Source: Hanleya hanleyi (taxonomy: Eukaryota; Mollusca; Polyplacophora; Lepidopleurida; Hanleyidae). From it: a stretch of 64,000 bases of DNA. Of this stretch, positions 12,001-25,115 are shown one piece after another. Where the stretch lies: NCBI GenBank assembly GCA_036873755.1, contig JAVTVY010045324.1, positions 140,700 through 204,699 of the forward strand, given 5' to 3'. A program made the translations under genes and the position numbers. Under the pieces are notes generated by a model. It worked only from the letters and a program-made list of their open reading frames with translations, had not been told where the DNA came from and searched no databases. Each line of letters opens with the position of its first letter. The first letter of the stretch is position 1.

Positions 12001-13003
12001 ACTGCACATGAGTAGCACGATGCGAGTTCCAACAAAAACCATACCATTCGTCGTCTACATGCAGAGAGTTACAAGATGACACCCCACACGGTCCACTTAG
12101 ACCACGGATGGTCCATCTTTACCCCAAAAACCTTCCTTCACAATCTCAAAATGCCTAATTTGGCTACTACTCCTACTGATGACGTCACCAATGACGTCAC
12201 AGATCATGTGGAGATCCCTCAAGTCGTGACCTACATACCGAGGGCTTCACTTTGACATCTCACACGACGCATTCAGACCAAGAATGGTCCCTCAATCGCT
12301 CAAGCATACCCTCACGCACCCTGAAAACGCCCACTTTCGCTACTACTCCTACTGTTGTATGTATGGTCCCTGTGTGACGTCATATCCAGCAAATAGTGAT
12401 AGTATCTTGTAAATATTCGATGCAGCAATCAATGCTGAATAATATGTGACCAACATTATAGAGATTGGATAATAATTATGAACGATAAGACGATTCTTGT
12501 AACCCTACCCCCTATTGTCACAAAAATTGTACTTATTAACACAGGGGTAATTTAAAAGTGATTAAAAGGGTAGTGAGTCCCAGTTTATCGACTGTTAACA
12601 AATTGTTTCTTATTTGACATGTCCTAAGGCACATAAAAAACATAGTTTCGGTCTGTAGTGGGGGGGGGGTGCAAGGTGAGCCCTAGTAGCTCACGGACTG
12701 GTAAATGTAAACTTCAAAGGAGTTGCTCCCACCGAAAAGTCTGCTGTTGTCAGGCGATACAAGGTGTCAACAGATCGACAGACACAACAAGGTTGTTCGT
12801 ATTCATGAACCATACCTCAATGGTTGTCAAACTGAAAGGACAAAGTTTATCGCCATTGGCTTATTATCGAATATCGTATAATATCGGCAAAATTTTCGCA
12901 CGATTTTTCATAGCGTCAAATTTAGATGGTATTTTCCTAATATGCTATCTTGTCTTATATAGATTGTGTCTTCTATATTTGTTATTTTGTTTCTATATTG
13001 CAG
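9092..13003 (+). other. Intron 10, mostly a foldback element
   Basis: A 3.9-kb intron. About 3.0 kb of it is the giant inverted repeat at 9,673-12,699. The remaining 0.6 kb before it and 0.3 kb after it show nothing recognisable. Confidence 0.75.
9673..12699. mobile_element. Giant foldback (long inverted repeat) element
   Basis: The left end (AGTCCGTGAGCTACTAGG...GCACC(C)n...ACTACAGACCGAAACTATG) is repeated in reverse complement at the right end. The two arms stay alignable inward until about 11,060 and 11,350, giving arms of about 1.35 kb around a spacer of about 0.29 kb. Arms are diverged by substitutions and small indels. They contain many TGACGTCA motifs and GCATGCGCA sites. All ORFs in it are short and mirrored on both strands, so I see no transposase. 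Target-site duplication is not clear. Confidence 0.85.
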
Positions 13004-13129
13004 ACATCAACGAGTGTTATGAGCAATCTCGTTTGTGTGATGATATCTGTAGGAATACATTCGGGTCTTACGTGTGTTCCTGTAGGAACGCAGGCTTGGT
13101 GTTAGGCAGCGACGGGCGATCTTGTGAAG
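13004..13129 (+). CDS. EGF exon 11 (cbEGF domain)
   Basis: Acceptor 'tattgcag', donor 'gtgtgt', phase 1-1, 126 nt. It encodes DINECYEQSRLCDDICRNTF, then GSYVCSC and SCEG. The aromatic residue of the hydroxylation motif is present. The upstream part of the open frame in this region is intron sequence read through by chance. Confidence 0.88.
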
Positions 13130-14274
13130 GTGTGTATTGCGGCTCTCATCTCTGTGATATTATTATCTAAATATTGTAATAACATATCTAAATATCGTAA
13201 TAGACCGTTACAATACCTTGAGAAAATGCTTGAAGTTTTGCCATAATTTAAATGTTGTCAATGTAAACTGCAGCAAATTTTCACGCGCGCGAGATAAAAT
13301 TATACGTTGATGAGCATGGCATATCGCTGATAGTACAGATCAAGTCGATAAGACCCCAAGGCAGGTTTACAAATCGGTGACTAATACCGCGATATAAAAA
13401 AACGTTGTAGCTAAACAAGGTGCTCAAACTTAATAATCATATTCTCGATAATGCAGTCCCGCTTGATTCTGGCCCGCATAACGCGAATTGTAAGAACAAT
13501 TTGCGCCTTACATCCGCAATACATGTAGCTCGAGGCAACTCCTGTTCAACCGTTTCCACATCGACCCAGATCACCAAAATGACAGACGCAGTTTGTTAAG
13601 CTCCGACTGACACATCATTATCTTTGTCCTGCATCTTCACCAACCCTGGACAAAAATTACTATCGCTCTACCGCCGCCTGCTTCAATTATTTATATTTGT
13701 GTGTAGAAGTTTTTATTGTTTGTGCTGCAAAGATACATTCTAACACTGGACTATTTGGGTCGACATCGGCTCGGAAATCCGCAATGATCACTGTACTAGA
13801 TAGATTATATGCTTATAACCTCTTAGTCCATTCCCCGAACGACACAAACTTGAGAGTTGACACTCGATGACTTTATAGGTTAGGGTGCAGAAACCGTTTC
13901 CGTGTGAAGCCCTCAAAAGGAGGTGATAAACTATCACAAATCCGTTCTAGTCATATTAACGAATGATGTGACTATCGATAACTGTAAATGAAATAAATCG
14001 TAAGAATTTCAGCTACAAACTAGTGTATAAAACGGCCCGACTTAACAAAGTTATGTAGGAAACTGAACCCACCCCTACCACAAACACTTAAAATATCCCA
14101 GTTCGGGCTTGGAAATTGTATGACGCTCCCAACTGCAAATGATTTACTCTTGTAGAAATTCGGGAAGATTTAAAAAACTGTTTGGATAGGTCATCGCCAG
14201 CTCGATTTCATCGTCATTTACATCGAATGTTGAAATTTCGGAAAACGTCCCATCGGCGAGGGTGCCCTGAGTTA

Positions 14275-14560
14275 CCTCCCTTGATATGATATTTCCCCCA
14301 AATTGAGAAATTCTATAATCTTACAGCCTTTTATTAGCAATTAAACTTTGATGTGTACTCTTTATCACAAAATCTAAAAAGAAAACGAATCTCAAGTTTA
14401 CAATTACTATCAACAGGCCTCCCTTGATATCATCTTTCCCCAAATTGAAGAATTCCATAATCTTACAGCTTTTTATTAGAAATTAAACTTTGAAGTGTAC
14501 TCTTTATGACGAAATCTAAAAAGAAAACGAATCCCAAATTTACAATTACTCTCAACAGGC
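14275..14560. repeat. Tandem duplication, 2 x ~142 bp
   Basis: The unit 'cctcccttgatat-at-tttcccc', 'aaattga', 'cttacag', 'ctttttatta', 'aattaaactttga-gtgtact' occurs twice head to tail with about 90% identity. No coding potential. Confidence 0.8.
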
Positions 14561-15084
14561 GAAATCGTCCATCATGCCTTGTTATTGGAAACCTCAGTAT
14601 CCAAAAATACGAAACTGCGGAATGAGACATTATCATATTGGGTCATTTTGAGCCTATGTTCTTACACCTGTTAACAGATGATCATGGGTATGCCTGGGGA
14701 TTTGACCGAACCGTTGTGTTCTCGTCGATCAGACGGAGGGCTACAAACGCTACGTGAAATCTCCCGCCATTGCAGAATTGTCATATGGAGAACGCTGGCT
14801 ATTGTGGTTTCCAGTAGGGCTTGCCATGGTTCCCGCCTAAATTTCGTGGACACTTTTAAATAATCTGGCACCTTCACTGGCATGCGCTTCAGTGGGCCTT
14901 GCCATGGCCCAAGGACGCGAATTTTGGACACTTTTGAATAATCGGGAACCCTCATTGGAATGCACTTGAATGGGCCATGCAAATGATCCACGTCCACGTT
15001 CGGGAAATCGACAACATCCGAACTGCCTACGCCGTATTTCCATCTTTCTCCATCTATAACGCAGTTTGGTTACAATATATAAAA

Positions 15085-16665
15085 CAAGCGCTGGATGAGC
15101 GCAAAGACCTCCGTCGAGGCAACAGGGTCCGTAGCGTAATACATCACTGAATAACATACGGCCGGATGCCAAGCTCAATTTTGCATTTGTTGGACGTTAG
15201 CTTCATCAATGGTAATTAATCTGGGATTGAGGGTTCACTAGCATGTCCAGACAGGGATGTGAAAGTCACATTCCCAGCAAATAATTTGTGTTTGATTTGA
15301 CGTGCTTGAAATATTGGGGTATGGAATAGAGTATATTGATGGAAAACCTGGAAAAGTGCTTGAGACATTAGGCCCCATCCCACCCCCACCTCCCCCTGAG
15401 AGGATCCCCTCACCCAAATCGACACGTTAGCGGCAGAAATGAGACACCATGTGCCTAGTTGTTGTACCAACTTGCTTGTGATTTTGTGCTATAGGCCCAA
15501 CACATCAACCCTTCATATTTTGTATGTGTACAGTATAGCATCATCATTGATGAGAGAATGCTCTTCAAAACACACCTGATTTTACCGACACTTCGTTCTG
15601 ATCTGTCTCAACATCATATGATGAGGATTCAATGCGCTCGGTATAATTTTGTATACTGGTGTTACAGGTCACCTTCGCCTTCACCTTACTGTATCAATGA
15701 CCATGGACTTGTACATGTATCACATTCACATTGAATGGTGATGACTGATGAGAATATTGCCCCTATGGAACAAATGACTGAATTCCACGCAGCAAATAAA
15801 AAGTTCATGTTAATCATAAACAACATACAATTAGTAATACTATCAAATAATTATGTTTATTCCTTGTCGACATCAATATATTACAGGTAATATTATGACT
15901 GAATCATGGTAACATATATTCATGGGAATTTTTGTCTACAATAAACTGAAGGAGACCCATGCTGTTTATTATATGTTTTAAAACTTCACTTGCTAATCTC
16001 GATTATGTTGCTTATTGTGAAAATAAATGAAGTTATGAAATCTAGTATGATTGTTCATTGATCTCAAATTAGAAATATCTTCAGCAGCTAAAGTTAAGTC
16101 AATCATAACAATATATAACACCATGGTATTGTTGTAATATTACCCAGGTATTGATCTTTGAATAAGAATGTAATGAGATACATATACCTGTTCTTTGTGT
16201 TATTATGTATGCAGTTCATTCTGTATGTATTTTATACATGTACATGTAGCAGAATTGGAATTAAAATTTGAAATGAAGTCTGTTTCTAGAAGCTAAATCA
16301 TTTTAGACACACATTCAAGTCCTTACCTGGTCAAGGGAGATAATTTTCACTTTTGATTATGTTTGTAAAGCATGCAGCAGGACTTCAACTTCCAAGGATA
16401 TTATCCACACAATCCCATTCTACATGATATTTTTGCCATAGCACCGATAAACTAGGTCCCTTCATTTATGTGTTCTAGATCCAGGAGCTATTGGGAGCTG
16501 CAGGCTTTGTAAAAGTTAGATCCAATTATTCTCAGTGAAGCAATGAAATCCGGCATGGTTGTTTTAAGTTAGAATTTGGCATCCTTGGAAATGTCTGACC
16601 GATTCACACATGTATCACTCGGCAGGTGGTCATTACATGTGTAATGTTTATTTCCTTAGGAATCA
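15085..16665 (+). repeat. Dispersed 1.6-kb repeat, copy 1
   Basis: It aligns in the same orientation with 59,182-60,855. Landmarks are 'gcgcaaagacctccgtcgag', 'gaaatattggggtatggaat', 'ttgtgtttgatttga' (diverged), 'ctgttctttgtgttatt' and 'cacatgtatcactc'. It carries no ORF of note. It is either an interspersed repeat family or one block duplicated about 44 kb apart. Confidence 0.8.
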
Positions 16666-17514
16666 ACTGATATCCAATGGGGTGGAGGGCGAGCAAATCA
16701 CTGGCTCTAAACTAGGTCGTGTCCTCGAATAGGAACGATCGATACCCATATGAGCGTGGGTGAGATGGGAAAGCATGTTTACGCCGTTTGCTCTTTGTGA
16801 TACAACTCCAGCCGTAAAGTTAGAAAATGTCATATGTATCTTTTAAAATTATTTCCTCGAATGAAACATAACAATCTACATCGAAGAGATGAATCAAATG
16901 ATTTGAAACTTAATTTCATTGTGTAACAGTGAGAAGAAAATTAATTGTATAAACATTCCAAGCCTCATTGAACACAAGCCGCACCATATTTGATATGAAT
17001 ATAACGCGCGTACATTAGCTCGCTTGGACGTCGCTTAGTTAAATATGGACAGACACGCAAAAATCTCAAAATTTTCAATAGCCACAAAAATGCCCTCAGC
17101 TTGTACAGAGTAAGTAAAAATACTTATGTACAACTTGATGTTTAGAAATGACTGTGTTGAGCGGTTCTATTCTCAACTTCTCTTTTATTCTATGTCATAG
17201 AGGACAGGGTTTGGTAGATAATTAAAAACTGTATTAACTCGGCTTCACATTTTAGAGAATGACTTTAATTGAGCCTAAGATGAAAGAGAAATACACTTAT
17301 AAAAAAATCTATTTAAAAAAATATCTGTATATATGTTTGTATTAATTTCCATAATTTATTGAAAAAAACTATACGTAGACTTCGACCACCGAATATAACA
17401 CAGGCCAGGCAACTGAGAACCAGTGAAAGATACCCATCGAGATGAGCGGATTTGCAGATAAACAACAACAACAAAATTGCACTTTGTGCCTCACGAGGCC
17501 CTTCTCCATAGAGT

Positions 17515-17660
17515 GCATGCCAGTTATTTTTCTAGACGTCAACAGCAACTGTTTTTGCCTGTATCACAGTTCGAGCTTCCGATTACCCTTCAACCTTACC
17601 CAGACGACGGATAATTTTTGACAGCTTGTCTGGCTAGGTTGTTGATCGGATTCACAGATC
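17515..17660. repeat. Short dispersed repeat (copy at 20,132-20,274)
   Basis: The shared block runs from 'gttatttttc-aga' through 'tttttgcctgtatcacagt', 'cttacccagacgacggataa' and 'ggctaggttgttgatcggat'. It is in the same orientation 2.6 kb apart. Confidence 0.75.
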
Positions 17661-20032
17661 ATGAATTCCACCGTGACGGAATCACCGTTCGGAAGACTTT
17701 TTCTTTATTCAAAGTCATGTACTCGGAAGTTCCGTGGTCATACCCATGTAGTTTCAAGTTTAGTTTGCTATTCTATATGACATCTGTTTACGGATCCATG
17801 AAAAATCTACAGATGATCCAGCATTTAGTAAATCATGCTTCGAAATGTTCGTGACGGAATCACCTGAAACGGACATGACTCTTGACTAGTGTTGCTTGTC
17901 TATTTTTTTGCTGCTCTGTTTCAATCTGACTATTCTTATATGACATCTCTTACTAACATACAGTACCCAAGGATGATAAGATTTTTTTCATCGTGAGAAA
18001 AACGCGACTGGATCATCCCAGGGGTTAAATCTAGTCCGTGACGTAATCGACAAAAAATCGTGATGGAATCACGAGTGCGCTTTTTAAATCTTACGGTAAA
18101 AGTGCTTTATTAATTACACATTTTCTTCAAAAAAATATTCCTAGAGTGAATTTATCTCTTCTACTTAGAAAATTAAAACTCTGACCTCTTATTTTTACTA
18201 AGGTACAGTGTTTGGGGGAGTTCCGAATCACTTTTCACATCCAGACTGCTAGCGCTTGTTCTTTTAGGAGGTGAGAGCGACTGCTGGTCTTATATTCTAG
18301 GGAAATCTGTCGTCTATAATTGTATGTAAAGAAATCTTCAATCGGACTTGTCAATCGATGAGAAAATAACCTCCGCTTCAGTGCACCAGCGCGGGCAGTT
18401 GCGCATCATTTTGGTGAGTTGCGGATCACGCCATCTAGCGGCCGTTACAGGCACTGGGAATGGAATTTTTACAGGCTTGAGGGGCCATCTGCTAATCATC
18501 CATAGGCCGGTGAAACCCTGGAGAAGATTTCAATGTTGTCTTAATTCTCCCCGCCCTGTGAGCGAATATTCAACTGTTGCAGTCCAGGCACAAATGACAC
18601 GCAGATCTAGAGTCGAAAATGTTCTGAAGTATATTTATCTTTTTGCGAGCCTACAAAATTGCATTGTAATCTCAATTTAATTATTTTTTAGAACATTTTA
18701 GGATACGATGTCTGACAATCATGGAGGGCGGGCTAGTGAACTTTCCTGTACTGCTCCATAACGACTAAACAGAGGAAGCGGGAACTTCGTGACTTTAAAG
18801 CTTATCATATTGGAGTCATTTTAGGACTTGGCCGAGCAGAGAATCATGGCTAAATTCAAAAGGCGGCCGTGTGGTATGTCAGAAATTCGTTTTTTTTCCA
18901 GCCAGTTCTGTCCATTTCTTCGAATTTTTCTGGCCTAAAAGTACTAGAAAGTATTTTATTGGGCAAAAGTAGTTATTCTCTACTTTATTTGGTAGTTTAT
19001 GAAAGAAAAATCGGAAAATTAGAATTTCGAAAAATCGGTCCAAAAAATAGTCGACAAATGGCTGACGAGATGACGTTACTCGACGTCATCATAGCGTTCA
19101 TCTTAAGCTTTGTTACTCTTTCAGGTAGAGCTTGAACAGAAGATACTGTGTGTTTATGTTGCAGCGCTCTAGCCCTATGGATAGCGAAAATATATGGGTT
19201 GACTCCCTCCCCCCCACCCCTCACCTGCGATACACCCCAAATCTTCCAGACCAGATAGTGTTAATAAAGGGACATCCAGTTATTGAACTCGTAGAAACCT
19301 CGCTCAGTGATGAACAATTTTATTTATATAAAACTTTCTATATTGGAGTAGATATGTCTGAAATTATTGAATATGATGATGTAATATCGAAAAAATGATT
19401 TGTTCACCAAGGTTCGGAATGATTCGCGTACATAGTTCCGGTTACAAGGATATTGTCATTGATTCATTTTTTATTTTTTTTTTGACAATGCCATGGATTG
19501 ACCAATCTTCCTTAAAGTCGGTTTACACCTGTTGTATTAGTTGTGAGACGGTCCCTTATTCACCGATTTCAAGTTATGAACGGCGCTTATTTCGTTCATT
19601 TCAGTCCACGGAAACAGACGTTCCAATAAACCTAAAAAGTTTTAATCAGATACTTTACTTCAAGAAATATCAGGCATTAATTAGGAAAGTGATCCGCAAC
19701 TCCCCCAAACACTGTATACAGCTCCCGCCACATGCATATCTTTTCTGCAGATGTTTCAAAATAGTATAGTTTTCAGTAAAGTGCAATTTTTCTTCTTTGA
19801 CAATTTAGAATTTCCCGAGTTCTTCATGTTCAAAAATTGCGGGAAAAATATTTCGCTATTAAAACACATCTTCTCTATTATTGGCGTGTTCCCGGAGATC
19901 ATAGGAAGCGAATACATGTAGAACAAACAGCATGCTAATATAGGGTCTACGACAGAATGTGGAGTGAATTTTATGCGAAAAAGGGCTGTTTAGCAATGTC
20001 CGCTTTTCCGTGGAATTCATGAGATCACGATT

Positions 20033-20330
20033 GAAGTATCATGGGAAGATATATTTTTCCAGTCGCTATCTCCCCCCCCCGCCCATCTTCAAAAAAAAGG
20101 AAAAGAAAAAGCCGAGAGAGCGCCTCGTGAGGCAGAGTTATTTTTCCAGACTACAACAACAACAGTTTTTGCCTGTATCACAGTCCGAGCTTCCGATGAC
20201 CCTTCAACCTTACCCAGACGACGGATAATTTTTGACAGATTATCCGGCTAGGTTGTTGATCGGATTCACAGATAACGATTGAAGCATGGGAAGATATATT
20301 TTTCCAGTCGCTATCTCCCCACCCCCAACT
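20033..20330. repeat. Nested direct repeats
   Basis: 'gggaagatatatttttccag' plus 'tcgctatctcccc' occurs at about 20,042 and about 20,288. Between the two copies lies the second copy of the 17,515-17,660 repeat. Confidence 0.7.
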
Positions 20331-20689
20331 CAAAAAAAAAAAAAAAAAAAAAAGCCGGGAGAGTTCTTCGGAGTTTTACGTTTTTGACCTCTGACTTTGA
20401 ATTTGACTTCTCACTTCCGACTCGCATCCTGGTGAATGACACTCGTCCTTTATCTTTTTGCCGATTCAGAGATTCTCGTGGAAGTTTCCAATTATACTAT
20501 CGGGAATGCGAGTTTTTCTTTCGTGAAAATTTACTTTTTATGAAAGCGCAGGTTTGTCTTCGTCGCATACCGGCCATCTGTACCAGCGCGAAGCTATAAG
20601 TACACGCGCGAATTTAGTTCCCTCGAATTAAGAGACCCGGTGGAAGCACTGCAAAGGATACACACCTTTTGTGACGTAAGCATTCAATT

Positions 20690-20833
20690 GTGTCCAGAAA
20701 CTTTTCAAAATTTCGTCGGGAACCTTAGCAATCCCTATTGGAAATCACACGAGTCGTGGGTTCCCCATATGACAATTATTTGGCGGGAGATATCACGTTG
20801 CGCTCCTAGACCTCCGTCTGATCGACGGAGGTA
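20690..20833 (+). repeat. Dispersed repeat ending in a perfect 9-bp hairpin
   Basis: The block 'atttcgtcgggaacc', 'gagtcgtgggttccccatat', 'gacaattatttggcgggaga' ends in ACCTCCGTC-tgatc-GACGGAGGT followed by TAAAAA. The same sequence is at 63,085-63,216, and a related inverted piece is at 14,695-14,800. A 3' hairpin could suggest a Helitron-like end, but the flanks do not prove it. Confidence 0.7.
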
Positions 20834-22144
20834 AAAAACATCTTATGCAACAGCGATAGTATGCCTAAGACACCTGTCGACGTCGTTGTTGTCTCTTATA
20901 CACTGTTACATGGTACATGCTGAGCTGCCTGAAAAGCAAGAAATTGGTTCAGCAAAATTCACCTGGACACTGACTCCTACAAACAATCGGACCTTGCATA
21001 TCGAAATCAACTACAGCAGGGAAAGGTTTGAGGGACGAGAGATCTCACGTATTAGATCTACATCTAGAAGCGATTTTTCTACCCCTTTACCCACAGAGAA
21101 ACGTGACATGTCTTTATCAGACTGGTGTAATTTGGAATGGAAAATTTACTGGTATTTCTAAAAAAAATGGTTTGTAGTGAATACCCACTCTATGGCCTGA
21201 ATTAGAAAAGAAAACTTATAATAACCCCCCTTCCCCACCCCTATATTTCCTACCGGTAGTACGCAGGCATCCCCCGGATCGAATCGAACGATCATCTTAA
21301 ATTTAATGCAAAAATCAAACACATGAACCAAATTTCATGGCGATAGTTCCATTTGGAAGCAGACATCCTTTCATCTTATAGTATGGGTACCGGGAATCCT
21401 CTTACGTTCTTGTCTGCAACAACGGATATCTCAAACTGTTATATTATTTTTAGGTGCCATCACGTGTTTTTCAGGCCACAGACATGCCTACTTCAAATTA
21501 TTTTGGAAATATCAAAACAATTTATTCAAGTCACACTAACAAAAATTCTGGCCGAACCAGGTCATGTTGGCGACAAACCTTTTTTGTATTAATCTATCAA
21601 ACATTTTTCGGCGTTTGGACCGTATGCCCCCCCCTCCCCCTCCCCATCTACCGACCACTCCCCTTGTAACATACGGTAAATGACTGTTTGAATAGTGTCA
21701 CAAGCTGTATTCCGGGTTGTCCATCCATATACTTTATTCCATGCCGCAATATTTTAAGTGCCTGAAATCAGACTAATCAGATTGTTTGATGATGACATTT
21801 TTATGGTAGAAATAAAGGGAAGTAACTCTAACAGTGCTATTTACAGAGAGTGTTGTAAACAAATGCCCAGTGTTAAGTCCATGGCTTAACAAAAATATAA
21901 AAAAAAGATTTCGAGGAGAGTGACCATTCACATTCTCCATCACGGTCCTAATTCTCTCTCTGGGAGAGTTGTTCATGACTCTTCTGTTCGACCGTCCGTC
22001 CCTTAAGATTTATCGTTTTTGCGATTTAGTTAGTTTTTAATCTGAAAATCTGCCCCGAGACAATCCCACAAAGTATCTTCACACCACATTCCAGAATCCA
22101 TCAAACCGTTTTATGTTTAGCTCCACACCCCCTTGTTGTCGTGA

Positions 22145-22790
22145 TGCCAGAACATTTTGGCACGCGACATTTCGTTAAGCCACATTTCGGCAAGTGAAAT
22201 TTCGGCGCAAAGTGAAAGGTAAGACATGTCGGCACCCTTTTTTCGGGTCAAATAAAATAAAGATTTCCACATTCTTTTTGTAACATATTTCTAACATATA
22301 AACAGATCATTTTAAGGGTTGCCAAGTTGTAGATTCTCATAGTTGCTCACTATTATCCGCGGCATTTCGGCAACATGTTTTCACATATTAAGGTTGACTG
22401 ATGAGGTTTTTATTAGTAATAGAATATTTACAACGTATTTAAAATCACATTTGTACATGTACCTCAATACTTGTGGTTTTGTTTTTTGCTTTATGACTTT
22501 CTAATCCAAAGGCATATGTGAAAAAAAGTTACCGAAATGTCGCAGATACTCGCGGTCAAATAATCTATAATTTGGTAACCCTTAAAATGGCTTGTTTATA
22601 TGTTAAGTATGTTGAAAAAGATGTGAAAATCTTTTTTAGTACTATTTGGCGTGTAAGAAAAAAGGTGCCGAAATGTCGTACTCTTCACTTTGTGTCGAAA
22701 TGTCGTATGCCGAAATGTCGCTTACCGAAATGTCGCATGCCGAAATGTCGCGTGCTAAAATGTCGCTTGCTGAAATGTCGCGGATTCCAC
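22145..22790. mobile_element. Foldback with CCGAAATGTCGC motif arrays
   Basis: The left side carries GACATTTCG/CATTTCGGCA motifs and the right side the reverse complement, CCGAAATGTCGC, in at least seven tandem copies between 22,533 and 22,790. The inner flanks ('cttaaaatg', 'aacatataaaca' and their complements) are also inverted. It looks like a non-autonomous element with subterminal repeats. ORFs here are products of the repeat. Confidence 0.7.
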
Positions 22791-24839
22791 CATCGCACTG
22801 CGGTAATAATTGTATGAATAAAGAGATCGCCCAAAGAAGCATTATTGAAATATGGTGCAACTGTGACAGTATGAATCACGGACAAGACGCTTGTATTTGC
22901 TACACTGTTTGGTAAGGTATGAATCCAAGATACATTGTGGAAAGATTCAGCTCTGTAACCCAAGGGGTAAGAAAAATATTCAGGGAATGACAGAGGAGGG
23001 GAAATGCTCCCCAATAGGCCTGGGTAGGTCCAAAAAAATCAAGACTTGGGAGGGTTAATAGTCTGAAGTCTGTTCCTCATATATAGCGTTGCAATGAGCA
23101 GTTTCATGGTGCTATCCTGTCTCTCGCACTTCAAATATCCAGTTATCGATGTGTTTATATATATAAGCTATTATTTCATATGAAATCTTTGGAAATTATG
23201 TGATCATACTTTCATTGGAGCGAGATTTGTGTGGGAGGTGAGATAAATTGAAACTTTACCATGTGATTGATCTATGCTAGCTTTCGCCATGGCTCACTTT
23301 CACCGCTCTTCATGTCCTAAGAAACATATTATTTGAAATGTTTGCCCAGGTTGTTTGGATAATTGGACTGCATGAATGTTGCCTCTATCTCAACGAAGCC
23401 ATACGAAACTACCAGTTTCTTGAAAGTTATCACCAGTGTTTTACTTTGAAATAACAGTTCAAAAACAGAAGCGATAATAATTACATTAATGACAGCAAAC
23501 ATTTGCTCAAACTTCCGAATTGCGATGAATAGAATGATATAAGAATAACACACAATATGAATGATATGTTTGACTATTTCACTGTGTACTAAGACAAATT
23601 GACTATAGACACGTTCGATCAAAACAGAACTCATAATCTTTACCCCTAGAGGCTCCATTTCTAATTATATATTGATTCACTGGTTTCCGGCGTTGCTTCA
23701 TAGCCATAACAAACAAATTACTTCTGCCATCATCGGGGTGTGGCCTACTGTGTGGTTAGCAAGTAGAGTTGCATCGTAATCCGGTAATCAAGTTGAATTT
23801 ATTTCATAATAGCGAACTGTCTTCTCTCCGGAACTTCAAAGACTTCCACAGGAATATTATCAACAGAAAGGAATATTATGGTAAGAGTCACTTCATCTTA
23901 AATTAAAGTTTAGACGTATTTCTGAAACGAAAACATGTAAAGCAAACCTGACCATTGCAATTTCACGTCGGGCCAGAAAATGTAATTTTGAAGTTCGGCC
24001 GTCTCATCTGGGACATCTATTGACCAGTCTTCTGTCAATTCGAAGTTTCCTTTTACAAGAATACTGATTCCTAGATAACTCGTAGAAATACTTCAAAAGA
24101 GAAGCTGTTGTCCATTGAACGCTCTTGCAGTCTTAAACACAAGTCAATCTTGGAGTTGCAGAATGCTTGCTTGTGCTTTACTGTCGCTTTAAAGCTACAA
24201 TAGTGACTGGCGTTACTCTATACTTCTGAATTTATGCTGCTAAATTGTGAAAACAAACATGGTCATTTTCTTCAATGGGGTAATTTATCCACTTTTTATC
24301 AATTATTTCATACGTATTCATAGAAGACAACTGTTATACGTACATAATTGTTATGGCAACTGAATATTTTCTTTTCCTTTTATTTCAGTTGTTAATCGCA
24401 CTTGAGTGGTGATGGAGCGGACACTATTACGAGTGTTACAGTTTTATCTATGAAATACACGGAGCTTACTGTGGGGATGATCCGATGAGGATTCAGAACA
24501 CAAAATATAATTTTTTGAATCATAAAGAACGTTTTATTTGAACAATACATACAACTAACAGAAACTTGCATTTGGTTGCAACCATGTTGAAGACGAGTCA
24601 GAATGATAATAAATCTTACTATTCATTTCTTCATCCTCTGTTGTCATCCTTTTATCTTTCACATTATTTTGCAGAGAACGCGTCTCGCTACCTCTTCTTA
24701 TAACATTGTCCATGTCCGTTAAAACTGAATGATGATATTATTATAGTGAGCGTGAGAATGAACGATTTGGCCGTCAGCGGGAGGCGAACATACTCCCCCT
24801 ACCATACATGGATGAGCTATTATCATCTGGCAGTCTAGA

Positions 24840-25115
24840 GATGCACTGATACAACATTCTTTAGATAACGACTTTACAACAAAAAATATATGGAATAAGA
24901 CTACTGATTAGCGATACTATACTGATTTGTCTTACCGGCATCATTGAAAACTGTTGACCGCTTCTCTCTTGCAGAAAGCTAGCCTATTTATTTGTATACT
25001 GCTTGTTTTGTTTTTTAAGTTGGTGCTAATGCTGTTAAAGGAATTAGGTCCTTTAGGTACGGACGCGGAAAATATTTTATGGACGACGGCTGAATATTGA
25101 TTGCCGGACTAGACG
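24840..25115 (+). repeat. Dispersed repeat copy B
   Basis: Shares 'cattgaaaactgttgaccgc', 'ttctctcttgcag', 'ttggtgctaat-ctgttaa' and 'tggacgacggctg' with 29,365-29,815 and more weakly with 7,390-7,830. Confidence 0.7.

Noticed and set aside
23329..23658. 109-codon minus-strand ORF
   Set aside because: Hydrophobic composition from AT-rich DNA; no domain, no splice or promoter context and no repeat of the frame elsewhere.
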